The notes: a model not told the origin generated them from the letters alone. A DNA stretch of 64,000 nucleotides from Ctenosaura bakeri (GCA_948474755.1 CAOLHI010000928.1:186001-250000); one strand, 5' to 3'; numbered from the stretch's first letter, positions 22,109 to 32,810 are shown. Made by a program: numbers and translations.

Positions 22109-22592
22109 ATAGAATGCATAACACTAATGCTACTCTGTGCTCCTTTTAGCTTGATCGTCATGCAACAGAAGTGAGAGCAATCACTGTGGAATGTTGCCGA
22201 ATGAGCTCCCAAACTTTAACGGCACGTGAAACTGCCACTCAGAAGGTGCAACATTTTAGGACCAAATGAGATGTGACGGGGAAAATCCAGTCTCAGTCTC
22301 CCACACCACATCCATCTGCGCTCTAACATCTTTGTTTGCTTAAAACCAGGTGAGGACAGGGGAGAAATTTGGAGTGAGGCTGCAGTGCTGGAGGAAGAGG
22401 TGACCTCTCTCTCCCCCTGCCACCCCTTTGGTCCCACTCTCTAGCTATAATAGGTTCAGGGTGATGAGATGGGGGGGACTTCACTGGGGAAAGAAAGCAG
22501 GGGCAGATTAACCCTTGCTGCGCCATGTCACATGCATGATCCATCGCATCTGATCTGGTCTTTGAGGAGGCTAGAGCGTGGAAAGTTACTTT
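22109..22592. other. Spacer, nothing recognised
   Basis: Mixed-composition sequence without terminal repeats, SINE boxes or conserved frames. Confidence 0.4.
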
Positions 22593-23256
22593 TCATAGAA
22601 TCATAGAAATGTAGAGTTGGAAGAGACCCCAGGGGCCATCCAATCCAACCCCCTGCCATGCAGGAACACCCTCAAAGCATTCCCGACAGACAGCCATCCA
22701 TCCTCTGCTTAAAAACCTCCAAGGAAGGAGACTCCACTACACTCCGAGGCAGCAGATTCCACTGCCGGACAGCCCTGACCGTCAGGAAGTTCTTCCTGAG
22801 GTTCAGGTGGAATCTCCTTTCCTGCAGCTTGAATCCATTGCTCCTTGTCCTGGTCTCTGGAGCAGCAGAAAACAAGCCCTCTCCCTCCTCTACGTGGCCT
22901 CCCTTCAAATATTTAAACATGGCTATCATGTCCCCTCTTAACCTCCTCTTCTGCAGACTAAACATACCCAGCTCTCTAAGTCTATCCTCATAGGGCTTCA
23001 TGGCTTCCAGGCCTCTCACCATTTTGGTCGTCCTCCTCTGGACTTGCTCCAGCTTGTCAATATCCTTCTTGAATTGGGGTGCCCAGAACTGGACACAGTA
23101 TTCAAGATGAGGTCTAACCAAAGCAGAGTAGAGTGGTACCAGTACCTCCCTCGATCTAGACACCATACTCCTATGAATGCAGCCGAGAATTGCATTGGCT
23201 TTCTTGGCTGCTGCATCACACTTCTGACTCATGTTCAGCTTGTGGTCTATCAAGAC
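22593..23256 (-). mobile_element. CR1 LINE, 3' part, long open frame
   Basis: The minus-strand frame 23253-22672 (193 codons) encodes the CR1 ORF2 C-terminal part without a stop: [60 protein letters not shown]. The 3' tail (complement of ATTCTATG) is at the left, 22595-22612. It is one of the younger copies here. Confidence 0.93.
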
Positions 23257-23852
23257 TCGTTAGATATGTTCAGAAAGAGATATCTAACCTCTTTTTAAAA
23301 CCCACCAGGTTGGCAGCCATTACTACATCTTGTGGTATTGGAGTCCATGTTGGCAGACAAAGACTTTTTTGTTTAGACAGGCCTTCTTCTGTTAACTGTC
23401 TGCTGGAGGAGGATCTTTGCGGGTGGAGTGTTGCTGTCCTTTTATCCATCCATCAGTTTATCTATTTGTGCCCCACTTTTCCCCCAGCAGTGGAACTCTT
23501 GGGAAAAGAATTGGAACTCTTTCATCTTCATTATTTTGTTTTAGAACTCTTTTAAATTAGTGTTTTTAATACAGTTGCTGATTTCATAGCACAAAATGTT
23601 TCAGCGGTACTTTGTTTTAACTTACACTGTAAGCGATCCTGAGTCCCACATTGAGAAACAACCAGGGTCAAATTAATTAAATATATACTGTGGGTTAACT
23701 AGGGGCTGTGTAAAGAATTCCTTTGCTAGGTGCCCAGTAGCCAGCTCCCGTTCTAAAAGCCCCTTCGGAAGTACGGACACCCTCCACTTATCTGAGGGTT
23801 TAGGGACCAGAGCACGGTCATCAAATGGAATTGGTTGAAAAGTAGAACCCAA
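23257..23852. other. Spacer, nothing recognised
   Basis: A short near-palindrome (GTTAGATATGTTC...GATATCTAAC) lies at 23258-23288. The rest is AT-rich sequence with no recognisable feature. Confidence 0.4.
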
Positions 23853-24030
23853 CCCATTTCCGCACTAGGCTGTTATAGTGCTATGATTGCACTTTCAACC
23901 TCCTATGGAATCCTGGGGTTTGCAGTTTTGGGAGGGGCCACTTGACCCCTCCCGAAACTGCAAACCCCAGGTTCCATAGGAGGTTGAAAGTGCAATCACA
24001 GTGTTATAACAGCCTAGTGTGGAAATGGCC
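23853..24030. mobile_element. Hairpin MITE
   Basis: CCCATTTCCGCACTAGGC to GCCTAGTGTGGAAATGGCC, nearly palindromic. The left tip has lost its GG. In this copy the arm reads ATTGCACTTTCAACC. Confidence 0.9.
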
Positions 24031-24208
24031 CCAGTTTTCAGGAGGTTCACCAAGTGAGCCTCTGTAATTCCCTCCTGATCTCTACAGAAAGAAGGCAAGA
24101 GAAGAACTGAAAAAAGAGCAGATCCTGGGTTGAAAGACCATGACAGATCTAGCATTTACAACAGTTGATGAAAAGTGGGGGAGGCTCATTCTCTATTACC
24201 ACCATTAT

Positions 24209-24632
24209 GTTGTTCTTATGGGCCTTCAAGGTGATTCTGAATTATGGCGACCTTCTCATGGGGTTTTTTTCGCAAGATTTGCTTGGGGAGGAGTTGCCTT
24301 TGCCTTCCCCAGAGGCTGGGACTTGCTCAAGGTAATCCAGTAGGTTTCCATGGTCAAGTGGAGATTTGAATCCCTGGTTTCTCAGACCATTTCTGCACTA
24401 GACTCTTATAGTGCTATTATTCCACTTTCAAGGTCCTATTATTCCACTTTCAAGGTCCTATGGAATCCTGGGATTTGCAGTTTAGGGAGGGACCAGCCGG
24501 CCCCTCCCTAAACTGCAAACCCCAGGATTCCATAGGAGATTGAAAGTGGAATAATAGCACTATAACAGTCTAGTGCGGAAATGGCCTCAGAGTCCCCATC
24601 TAACACTCAAGCATGCTGGCTCTATACCATAA
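24209..24632 (-). mobile_element. tRNA-derived SINE split by a hairpin MITE
   Basis: In reverse sense the SINE head is at 24632-24587 and the body and tail at 24384-24209 (CTTGAAGG...AACAAC complement at the left). The hairpin MITE at 24385-24586 separates them and duplicates CTCAG. Confidence 0.75.
24385..24586. mobile_element. Hairpin MITE with internal tandem duplication
   Basis: Perfect CTCAG target duplication. In the left arm, TATTATTCCACTTTCAAGG is present twice in tandem (about 24414-24456), which the right arm does not mirror. Confidence 0.93.
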
Positions 24633-24902
24633 AGTGAGCATTATGCTGAGATTTAAAACATTTCTACTTTCATGCTTCTATGAAATAGAAATGGTTGGTT
24701 TTTGGGTTACTTTTTAAAAGACATCTAAATGCAAAAACCTGCTGACCTGTGTCGCAATGTGCTGTCTACTTCTGCTGCGTACTTCATTTTCACCCCATCA
24801 CTCACAACAATGCATGAGAGTATGCGCATTTGAACCATGTGATATTCCTTCTTCTCCACTGTTTCTTAAGGTGGTAGCTCTTATAAGAGTAATTAAAAGT
24901 TA

Positions 24903-25081
24903 GGCCATTTCTGCACTAGACTGTTATAGCACTATTATTCCATTTGCAACATCCTATGGAATCCTGGGGTTTGCAGTTTTGGGAGGGGCCTGCAGCCCCT
25001 CCCGAAACTGCAAACCCCAGGCTTCCATAGGATGTTGCAAGTGGAACAATAGTGCTATAACAGTCTAGTGCAGAAATGGCC
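24903..25081. mobile_element. Hairpin MITE
   Basis: GGCCATTTCTGCACTAGAC to GTCTAGTGCAGAAATGGCC, with flanks GTTAG/CTTAG. It carries the variant CATTTGCAACATCC shared with the copies at 28359 and 28837. Confidence 0.93.
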
Positions 25082-25262
25082 TTAGACTTGCACCACAAAA
25101 TGTGCAAGGATATCCCATATTAAATTACAGTCATAAAGTAACTTAGCTATAGCTTAATTGTCACAAAAGCAAATTATTTACATTCAGTTACTTCTCTATT
25201 CTGCAACAGACCCATATTACAGGAAAGTGCCCCCTGAACCTGCTTTATAAAAGTCTCTTTTC
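25082..25262. repeat. Segment duplicated in inverted orientation at 28497-28836
   Basis: From the end of the MITE to CTGCTTTATAAAAGTCTCTTT this matches the reverse complement of 28497-28836, apart from a SINE inserted in the latter. The adjoining MITE is part of the duplication. Confidence 0.8.
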
Positions 25263-25603
25263 TGCCAGCTCCATGTTGGCTCCTGGACTGTATTAATAAA
25301 CATGGCTGAACTGCTGTGAACTGTAGTCATTCTATGTAGTCATTCTATTATGAGTACAGCCAGATCCATGGTGAGATTAAATATACCATTCAAGAATTTT
25401 GGGAACGGAAAACTGATGGTCTGTTTGTTATCTGGGTAGGCCGTTATTGGGAGGAAGGAATGAAAAGCAAGCAGCATAGTAGGATTTTGGCGCCATGGTG
25501 TGACTATTTATGTTTGAGCTCTGGAGTTGTGCACATCTATTTGCATGTCTCAGAGATTCACTTTTGTAGGAGGCTCAACAAGGGGAGAAACGCTCCAGTC
25601 TTA

Positions 25604-25747
25604 GGTCATTTCCGCACTACACTCTTATAGCGCGATGATTCCACTTTCAACATCCTGTCGGCCCCTCCCGAAACTGCAAACCCCAGGATCCCAGAGGATG
25701 TTGAAAGTGGAATCATCACGCTATAAGAGTGTAGTGCGGAAATGGCC
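25604..25747. mobile_element. Hairpin MITE, shortened
   Basis: GGTCATTTCCGCACTACAC to GTGTAGTGCGGAAATGGCC; the left arm lacks the GGAATCCTGGGG section. Confidence 0.9.
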
Positions 25748-26106
25748 TCAAACTGGACAGAAGAGACATCCCATCAATCTTTAAAGGGAGTTTGTATCAA
25801 AGATTAAACAGAGCTTGGGAATATTTGGGGAATGGGGGGAGTTGGACCACCTGGCCTCCTCCTGCAGTTGAAGAAAATGTTATCAAGGTGCCACTACCCC
25901 AAAGCTGCTGTTCCCAGTAGCCATTCCATGGGGCCAGAGGTGGGCTCCAGAACAATGTGAATGTAAATGGAAGGTGGATTCATAAGGAAGGTACTAGCAG
26001 TGGTGGTTAGTGGCTATAATGCTGGAGGTGATTCCAGGTTTTGTCTGGACTTTAAAGGAGTTGTGCTAGGTCTAACTGAAGGATGGGCTAGCATAGGTAG
26101 ACTTTG

Positions 26107-26802
26107 GGCCATTTCCACCCTACACTGTTATAGTGCTATTAGTCCACTTTCAACATCCTATGCAATCCTGGGATTTGCAGTTTAGGGAGGGGCAGTTTTC
26201 AGCCAGAGAGCTCTTAGAATCGTAGAATCATTGAGTTGGAAGAGACCCCAGGGACCATCGAGTCCAACCCCCTGCTATGCAGGAATACCCATCAAGCATT
26301 CCCAGCAGATGACCATCCAGCCTCTGCTTAAAAGCCTCCAAAGAAGGAGACTCCACTACACTCCGAGGCAGCAGATTCCACTGCCGGACAGCTCTGACCG
26401 TCAGGAAGTTCTTCCTGAGGTTCAAGTGGAATCTCCTTTCCTGCAGCTTGAATCCATTGCTCCTTGTCCTGGTCTCTGGAGCAGCAGAAAACAAGCCCTC
26501 TCCTTCCTCTACGTGGCATCCCTTCAAATATTTAAACATGGCTGTGATGTCCCCTCTTAACCTTCTCTTCTGCAGACTAAACATCCCCAGCTCCCTAAGG
26601 CATTCTTCATAGGGCTTCATGGCTTCTAGACCCTTCACCATTTTGGTCGCCCTCCTCTGGACACATTCCAGCTTGTCGACATCCTTCTTGAATTGAGGTG
26701 CCCAGAACTGGACACAGTCCAGTGGGCCTCAGTAAATATAAACCCCAGAATTCCACAGGATTTTCAAAGTAGAACTATAACAATGTAGGGCAGAAATGGC
26801 CT
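26107..26802. mobile_element. Hairpin MITE split by CR1
   Basis: The left half is 26107-26214 (ending CAGCCAGAGAGCTCTT) and the right half about 26720-26802 (from GGGCCTCAGTAAA). The uninterrupted arrangement is seen in the copy at 30586. Flanks are TTTGG/CTTGG. Confidence 0.8.
26215..26719 (-). mobile_element. CR1 LINE 3' end inside a MITE
   Basis: The minus frame 26641-26228 encodes CR1 ORF2 C-terminal sequence (RNGFKL-type region, then [20 protein letters not shown]). The 3' tip (AGAATCGTAGAATCATTGAG) is at the left. Confidence 0.9.
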
Positions 26803-27063
26803 TGGTATAAACCCTGGGGCAGTTTCCACCACACTGACATCAGAACCGTCATCCACTACTCAGTGCTGGAATCATCCAGCTTTTTAATCCTTTTCACGTT
26901 CAAGCCCAGATTGTTGAACTGATAGGAGCACGGATCTCATTTGCTGCCAGAGAGATGTATACTGACCAGCCTATCCTTGCAACTATATTCTGAACCGGTT
27001 TGGTTTTGAACCGTCTTCAAGGCAGCCCCATGTCAGTACATTACAGTAGTCAAGCCTTGACAT
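26803..27063. other. Spacer with diverged dispersed repeat
   Basis: The segment around 26980-27060 (GGCAGCCCCATGTCAGTACATTACAGTAG) looks like an old dispersed repeat of unknown family. There is no gene. Confidence 0.35.
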
Positions 27064-27960
27064 AAAAATCATTCAGAATCATAGAATCTTAGAGTTAGAC
27101 AGGACAGCAGAGTTAGATAATACAGTCTCCTACCATGCAGGAATACACAGTTAAGCACTCTCAAAAGATGCACATCCAACCTCTGATTAAAGACCTCTAA
27201 AGAAGGAGACCCTATCACACTTGTAGGCCCTTTTCACATGGGATTAAAGAAATGGTGTAGAGCAACCTCTGCGAAGGTCGTCTACACCGTAACGTGGATT
27301 GGGGTGGATTACTTTAGAGTAAATCCACACCCCAATCCACGCAGGGGCAACCGGAAGAGGTGCCGCCTGTGCTTTTGGAAAACCACTTGTTTTGTGCTTT
27401 TTAAAAGGCACGGGGCGTGCAGCCCTGTCCAGCCCTGTCGCAGCACAGGTATAGATCCGCAGGCGTGCTCAACGGCGTGCCTGCAGATCGCGTGGGGGGC
27501 GGGATTTCCGGCTGGCGAGCTTCTCCGACTGGCGGAGAGCCTCTGTCAGTCGGAAGCCGCCATTTTGGGTGCTGCCGGACGCAGCGGACGCTGCGGACGC
27601 CGCCAAGTGTGGAGCGGCGAAACGGGCTGCTCCACGCGGCGACGGAATAAAGGTAAGCCCCGTTTCCGCGTGGAGCAGCCCGTTTCCCCGCCCGCATGTC
27701 AAAAGGGCCGTAGGCAGCCCATTCCACTGTCAAAGAGCTCTTATTGTCAAAAAGTTCTTCCTAATGTTTCGGGGGAATCTTTTTTTCTTGTAATCTGAAA
27801 CTACTGATTCATGTCAACTTTCAGTCTTCTTTTTCCCAAGCTAAACATATCCAGCACTCTAAATGATTCCTAATAAGCCGGGGTTTCCAGACCTTTGTTC
27901 CATTTGGTCACTCTTCTCTGGATATATCTTGCCTTTTTCCCCAGTTGGGAATCAAGGTGG
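27064..27960 (-). mobile_element. Old CR1 copy split by a GC-rich MITE
   Basis: CR1 3' sequence is recognisable at 27064-27225 (AGAATCATAGAATCTTAGAG) and again at 27710-27945 (GTTCTTCCTAATGTTT, AAGCTAAACATATCC). The MITE lies between. It is more diverged than the other CR1 copies. Confidence 0.78.
27226..27709. mobile_element. GC-rich MITE, subfamily 1, copy 2
   Basis: Ends GGCCCTTTTCACATGG and CATGTCAAAAGGGCC, flanks TGTAG/CGTAG. The interior is the reverse orientation of the 10863 copy. It contains GCCGCCATTTTGGG (YY1-type) near 27557-27570 and AAAGGTAAGCC (splice-donor-like) on the plus strand near 27650-27660. CpG density is very high. The 186-codon frame across it is a composition artefact. 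Confidence 0.87.
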
Positions 27961-27963
27961 CTT

Positions 27964-28160
27964 GTTGTTATCGTCATGCGCCTTCAAGTAATTTCTGACT
28001 TATGGCAGTCCTAAGGTGAACCTCAAGTTTGCCAGTGTCTTCCACTAAGGCTGAGAGAGTGTGACTTGCCCAGTGTCACCCAGTTGGATTCCACGGCTGA
28101 GTGGGGATTCGAACTGTGGTCTCCCAGTGTCCTCGTCCAACATTCAAACCCCTGTGCAGG
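27964..28160 (-). mobile_element. tRNA-derived SINE
   Basis: In reverse sense the head carries a B-box-like GTTCGAATCCCC (28105-28120 complement) followed by the usual body and a CTTGAAGGCGCATGACG tail with AACAAC. Confidence 0.78.
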
Positions 28161-28169
28161 GCGAGCTTC

Positions 28170-28345
28170 CCTTATCTTGAAATCCGAAAGCCTATAAAAC
28201 TTGAAACTTTTTCGCCAGCTGCCATTTCTGCTGCTGGAGTGGTGGCAGCGGCACTCCTGCTTGTTCGTCTCTCAGACAAGCACCTAGAAGGTGGAAGCAA
28301 AAAGGAGAGAGACTGTAAAATGGTGGTGAGTGTGGATTTGTGCTG
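28170..28345. repeat. Dispersed repeat related to the 85-bp minisatellite
   Basis: It contains CGCCAGCTGCCATTTCTGC...GGCACTCCTGCTTGTTCGTCTCTCAGAC, which corresponds to one minisatellite unit, and AAATCCGAAAGCC, which resembles the array's right flank at 43190-43230 in the opposite sense. It may be the family from which the array was amplified. Confidence 0.55.
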
Positions 28346-28358
28346 TGCACGACACCCG

Positions 28359-28985
28359 GGCCATTTCCGCACTAGACTGTTATAGCACTATCATTCCACT
28401 TTCAACACCCTATGGAATCCTGGGGTTTGCAGTTTTGGGAGGGACTTGCAGGGGCCCAGGATTCCATAGGATGTTGCAAGTGGAACAATAGCAAGTGGAA
28501 CAATATAAAAGAGACTTTTATAAAGCAGGTTCAGGGGGCACTTTCCTGGAATATGGGTCTGTTACAGAATACAGAAGTAACTAAATGTAAATAATTTGCT
28601 TTTGTGACAATTAAACTGTAGCTAAGTTACTTTAGGGTTGACTCAGCCTTCCATCCTTCCGCAGGTCGGTAAAATGAGTACCTAGCTTGTTGGGGGCAAT
28701 TAGCTAAAACACATTGTAAACCTCTTAGATAACACTCAGTTGATAAGCTGTATAGAAATAAATGCTATTGCTATATATTGCTATTGACTGCAATTTAATA
28801 TGGGATATCGTTGCACATTTTGTGGTGCAAGTCTAAGGCCATTTCTGCACTAGATTGTTATAGCGCTATTGTTCCACCTGCAACATCCTATGGAATCCTG
28901 GGGTTTGCAGTTCAGGGAGGGGCCGACCGGATAGGATGTTGAAAGTGGAATGATAGTGCTATAACAGTCTCGTGCGGAAATGGCC
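28359..28985. mobile_element. Composite of two hairpin MITEs around a duplicated segment
   Basis: A first MITE begins at 28359 (GGCCATTTCCGCACTAG). It runs into the inverted copy of 25082-25262 at about 28497, and a second MITE occupies 28837-28985. The outermost flanks are CCCGG and CCTGG. A Sauria-type SINE (28636-28793) interrupts the middle. Confidence 0.65.
28636..28793 (+). mobile_element. Sauria-type SINE, 3' part
   Basis: GTTGACTCAGCCTTCCATCC through GTAAACC...TAGAAATAAATGCTATTGCTA is the Sauria SINE body with its CTATTG tail. The tRNA-like head is absent. Confidence 0.82.
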
Positions 28986-29390
28986 CTGGATTCTTGCCAT
29001 TTCACAGATCCTCAGTCTCTCTCCACCCTTGCATCTCATACACAGCACAAGTAGCTACAGATAGAGAAGACCCCATACAAGGCTGACACCGAGGGGCTTT
29101 CCAAAACCGACCAGGTCAGCTTATGGGATAGAAGGCTGTGTTTCAACTTAGGGGCCTTCCGCCTGGTTTGCAGCTTAGTCCTTTCCCCCCTCTCGTCCAG
29201 CGATATAGCCACTTTCAGAGCTCAAAACCAGATGGTTTTAACTTAATCCTTAGAAATTTTCTGGCTGGCTGCCTTTCCAATTGACAAGAACAGCTAGGTC
29301 TGGTTCAGTCATTTCGAGTCATGCTAAAGAGCTCTCGAGGAGTCCCTGACTAACCATATAAGTAGCTGCGCACATGTCTAATGAGAATAT

Positions 29391-29610
29391 GTTTTACTAC
29401 CTAGAGCTTGCGCCGATGCACACTTACTAACTAACGTTTTACTACCTAGAGCTTGCACCGATGCACACTTACTAACTAACGTTTTACTACCTAGAGCTTG
29501 CGCCTATGCACACTTACTAACTAACGTTTTACCACCTAGAGCTTGCGCCGATGCACACTTACTAACGTTTTACTACCTAGAGCTTGCGCTGATGCACACT
29601 TACTAACTAA
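29391..29610. repeat. 45-bp tandem repeat, five units
   Basis: Five copies of a unit containing GTTTTACTACCTAGAGCTTG and GATGCACACTTACTAACTAAC. The fourth lacks one CTAA step (41 bp). Copies differ at only a few positions, so the array is young. Confidence 0.93.
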
Positions 29611-29990
29611 TGGTTTCATCCTGTAACAGTTGATTTAGAAGCAAGCGGTGCTGAGTTCGGTGCAACTTACTCCCAAGCGAAGAAAAATGGAAAAATGGAC
29701 TCTTTTGCAAAAACTAGGGAAAGTTATGTTTGGACTACAGCTGCCAATGGCTGTACTGGCTAGGGGATTCTGGGGGTTGTAGTCCAAAAATAACCTTCCC
29801 CAAGTTTTGTAAAACATTAATTTTAACTTTCCTAAGAACTGCTCCTGGTTATGATTATTCAGTGTGTATTCGGGGTGGTAACGTAAAAGTAGCTTTTTCT
29901 AGACTCTGCTACTAGTTATGTTTGTTAAGGGTATATAGGGAGTTACAGTGCAAACAAGTAACTTCCCCAAATTCTGCTCCCAATTAGGCT

Positions 29991-30240
29991 ATAGAGAATT
30001 ACATATTGGGAGAATGTGGCTGTCATAGCTGCCACACCAAGAAGCTTATATAGTACAGAGCTGTGGAAAAGTTACTTTGTTGAATGACAGCTCCTAGAAC
30101 ATCCTCCGAGGAAATGTAATTCAGATCATATTTCCAGGAAACGTAGTTTAAAAAGGTAACTTTTTCAAAGGCTCTGTACCAATAAGCCTCTTGGCATGAC
30201 AACTATGACAGCTGCATTCTTCTAACATGTAATTCTCTAT
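29991..30240. repeat. Inverted-repeat (foldback) element, 250 bp
   Basis: It begins ATAGAGAATTACAT and ends ATGTAATTCTCTAT. The arms (about 29991-30085 and 30146-30240) pair with interruptions across ~90 bases, including GTACAGAGC with GCTCTGTAC. No target duplication is clear. Confidence 0.75.
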
Positions 30241-30283
30241 ACACTTAATATGCTTAACTGGGGAACAGAGTTTGAACGATGTA

Positions 30284-30448
30284 GGCTGTTTCCGCACTAC
30301 ACTCTTATAGCACGATTATTCCACTTTCAACCTTCTATGGAATCCTGGGGTTTGCAGTTTAGGCCGGCGCCTCCCTAAACTGCAAACCCCTGCCATAGGA
30401 GGTTGAAAGTGGAACAAACGCGCTACAAGAGTGTAGTGCGGAAATGAC
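30284..30448. mobile_element. Hairpin MITE
   Basis: GGCTGTTTCCGCACTACAC to GTGTAGTGCGGAAATGAC with TGTAG on both sides. This copy shows that the first base of the duplicated pentamer follows the target, not the element. Confidence 0.9.
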
Positions 30449-30578
30449 TGTAGAGTCGAAGGCTTTCACGGCCAGAATCCATTGGTTCTTGTGGGTTTTT
30501 CGGGCTTTGAGACCATGTTCTGGTTGTCTTTTCTCCTGACGTTTTGCCTGCAGTTTGAGCCATCGCTGAGAATCATGC
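30449..30578 (+). mobile_element. Penelope-like terminal repeat fragment
   Basis: GAAGGCTTTCACGGCCAG...GTGGGTTTTTCGGGCTTTGAG...CTCCTGACGTTTTGCCTGC matches the terminal repeat of the element at 9821. Confidence 0.8.
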
Positions 30579-30585
30579 AATCATA

Positions 30586-30786
30586 GGTCATTTCCACACT
30601 ACACTGTAATAGTGCTATGATTCACTTTCAACCTCCTAGGGAATCCTGGGGTTTGTAGTTTAGAGAGGGACCTTTAGACTTCTCAGCCAGAGAGCTCTTT
30701 GGCCTCAGTAAACTACAAATGCCAGAATTCCACAGGATGTTGAAAGTGGAATAATAGCACTATCACAGTGTAGTGTGGAAATGGCC
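30586..30786. mobile_element. Hairpin MITE, long-loop version
   Basis: GGTCATTTCCACACTACAC to GTGTAGTGTGGAAATGGCC with perfect CATAG on both sides. The centre contains the extra block TCAGCCAGAGAGCTCTTTGG. Confidence 0.92.
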
Positions 30787-30985
30787 ATAGAGTTGGAAGG
30801 GACCATATGGGCCAACGAGTCCAACTCCCTGCTCAATGGAGGATTTCCAGCTAGAGCATCCCCAGCAGGTAGCTGTCCAGCCTTCCAAGACATCCAGAGG
30901 AGACCCTGCCACCTATCTAGGGAATTGGTTCTATTGCCAAATCGCTCTTACCATCAAGAAGTTTAGAAGAAATGTACTCTTCTGT

Positions 30986-31166
30986 GGCCATTTCTGCACA
31001 AGACTGTTATAGCGCTTTGATTCCACTTTCAACATCCTATGGAATCCTGGGGTTTGCAGTTTAGAGAGGGGACTTTGAGGCCCCTCCCGAAACTGCCAAC
31101 CCCAGGATTCCATAGGATGTTGAAAGTGGAATCAAAGTGCTATAACAGTCTCGTGCGGAAATGGCC
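30986..31166. mobile_element. Hairpin MITE
   Basis: GGCCATTTCTGCACAAGAC to GTCTCGTGCGGAAATGGCC, flanks CTGTG/CTGTA, inserted in CR1. Confidence 0.92.
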
Positions 31167-31389
31167 TGTAATTTCAAACCATAAGACCTGGTCCTACCCA
31201 GTGGAGCAGCAGAGAACAAGGCTATCCCCTCCTCTTTATGGCAGCCCTTCAGGTATTTAAAAAGTTCAATCCTGTCACCCCTTAGCCTTCTCTTTACCAG
31301 GCTGAACACACCCAATTCCCTCAAACTCATATGTTTTGTTCTCCATACCTCTTCTTATTCTTGTTGCCCTTCCCCGCTTCAATGTCTAT

Positions 31390-31549
31390 GGCCATTTCTG
31401 CACTAGACTGTTCTAGTGCTATTATTCCACTTTCAACATCCTATGGAATCCTGGGGTTTGCAGTTTAGGGAGGGGATGGCAAACCCCAGGATTCCATAGG
31501 ATGTTGAAAGTAGAATCATAGCACTATAACAGTCTAGTGCAGAAACGCC
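31390..31549. mobile_element. Hairpin MITE
   Basis: GGCCATTTCTGCACTAGAC to GTCTAGTGCAGAAACGCC, inserted in the same CR1 copy as the element at 30986. Confidence 0.9.
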
Positions 31550-31650
31550 CCCTATCCTTCCTAAAATGAGGTGGCCAGAACTGAATGCATTACTCCAGAT
31601 AAGGTCAGACTAGTGCAGAAAATAGTGGCCCTGGGACATCCCTTTCCTTG

Positions 31651-32150
31651 GAGACTTCACCCAGTCTTCTCTCTCCAACGCCTTTGCCACATTCTCAACC
31701 TCCTCTATGTCTGGTGAGCCACCTGTTAACACATGCCTGTTATTTTTAAAAAGCCCCCTGGCATCTGTTTCTTTCTGTTGGGTGCAATGACGGCATTTTG
31801 TTGATCCCAAGGAAGCTGGTAGCTTCCGCATCAGAGGGGCAATGAATCCACTCCAGGTTTAAGCCTGGAGATCCACGCCCACTGACTAGCCCCAGACCAC
31901 CCAAAATCAGCATGAATGGCACAAATGAATTTTCACACAGGAAATCATAGCAGGACAGAAGTGGGGAAGGAGGTCAACAGCAGATTTTTTTGTGTTAGTA
32001 AAAAGAAATGCCTTTAAAATGGTCTCCCACAGGACGACAACTGAAGAGTGACTGCATCATGCAGGAAACCTCAAATGAAGGTGTTGTTATTCAGATACAA
32101 TCACGTTTTACCTGCCCTAGGACACAAACCAAAGGATTCATGATTATTTA
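31651..32150. other. Spacer, nothing recognised
   Basis: No repeat ends or conserved frame are visible. Confidence 0.4.
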
Positions 32151-32353
32151 GGGCCTTTCCGCACTGCACTGTTATAGTGATATTATTCCACTTTCAACAT
32201 CCTACGGAATTCTGGGGTTTGCAGTTTACCGAGGCCAAAAGGTTCTCTGGCTGAGAAGTCTGAAGGCCCCTCTGTAAACTACAAACCTCTAGATTCCATA
32301 CGTTGTTGAAAGTGGAATAATAGCACTATAACAGTGCAGTGCAGAAAGGCCCT
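32151..32353. mobile_element. Hairpin MITE, GGCCTTTCC-end variant
   Basis: GGGCCTTTCCGCACTGCAC to GTGCAGTGCAGAAAGGCCC, flanks TTTAG/CTTAG, with the long centre (GGCCAAAAGGTTCTCTGGC). Confidence 0.9.
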
Positions 32354-32810
32354 TAGTGCTTAGAACTGGTGAAGATCCCAAGAACTGCTCTATGGGCTTC
32401 ATCTCCTGAGGACACCATCATTCAGTGTTTGGTACAGCACATGTTTCACTTGCAGAAGGACCCAGGTTCAGATTATAAGCACACATATGGACATCTCTGG
32501 AAACTAAAAGGCCAATTTTCAGACACTGGGATTCTGTCAGCCATCCCCCCCACCACCCATTTCTCCCACTAAAGCAATCAAATCTGAAAGTATCCACCAG
32601 TTCACTTCTGAATTCATTTTTCAGAAAATTTTCAAGTCCAGACTTGGACTCCTCTGCTGATGGTTTTTTTTTTGCTACTACATCTCCCAGAATCCCTGAC
32701 TGTTGGCCATGCTGACTGGGACTCCTGGGAGCTCCAAAAACACCTAAGGACTCAAGGGTACAAACCATGGGTGTGAAAGAGGGAATTGCAGCAGGAATAG
32801 CTTATAATGC

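Larger units (their letters stand above)
30787..31650 (-). mobile_element. Old CR1 copy split by two hairpin MITEs
   Basis: CR1 pieces at 30787-30985, 31167-31389 and 31550-31610 read in order (GTTGGAAGGGACCA..., GTATTTAAAAAGTTCAATCC..., GGTGGCCAGAACTGAATGC). The minus frame 31330-31061 still shows LRELGVFSLVKRRLRGDRIE. Confidence 0.8.

Noticed and set aside
27238..27798. 186-codon open frame
   Set aside because: Runs across a GC-rich MITE into CR1 sequence; no recognisable domain. Similar frames at 10762-11247 and 16830-17375 are rejected for the same reason.
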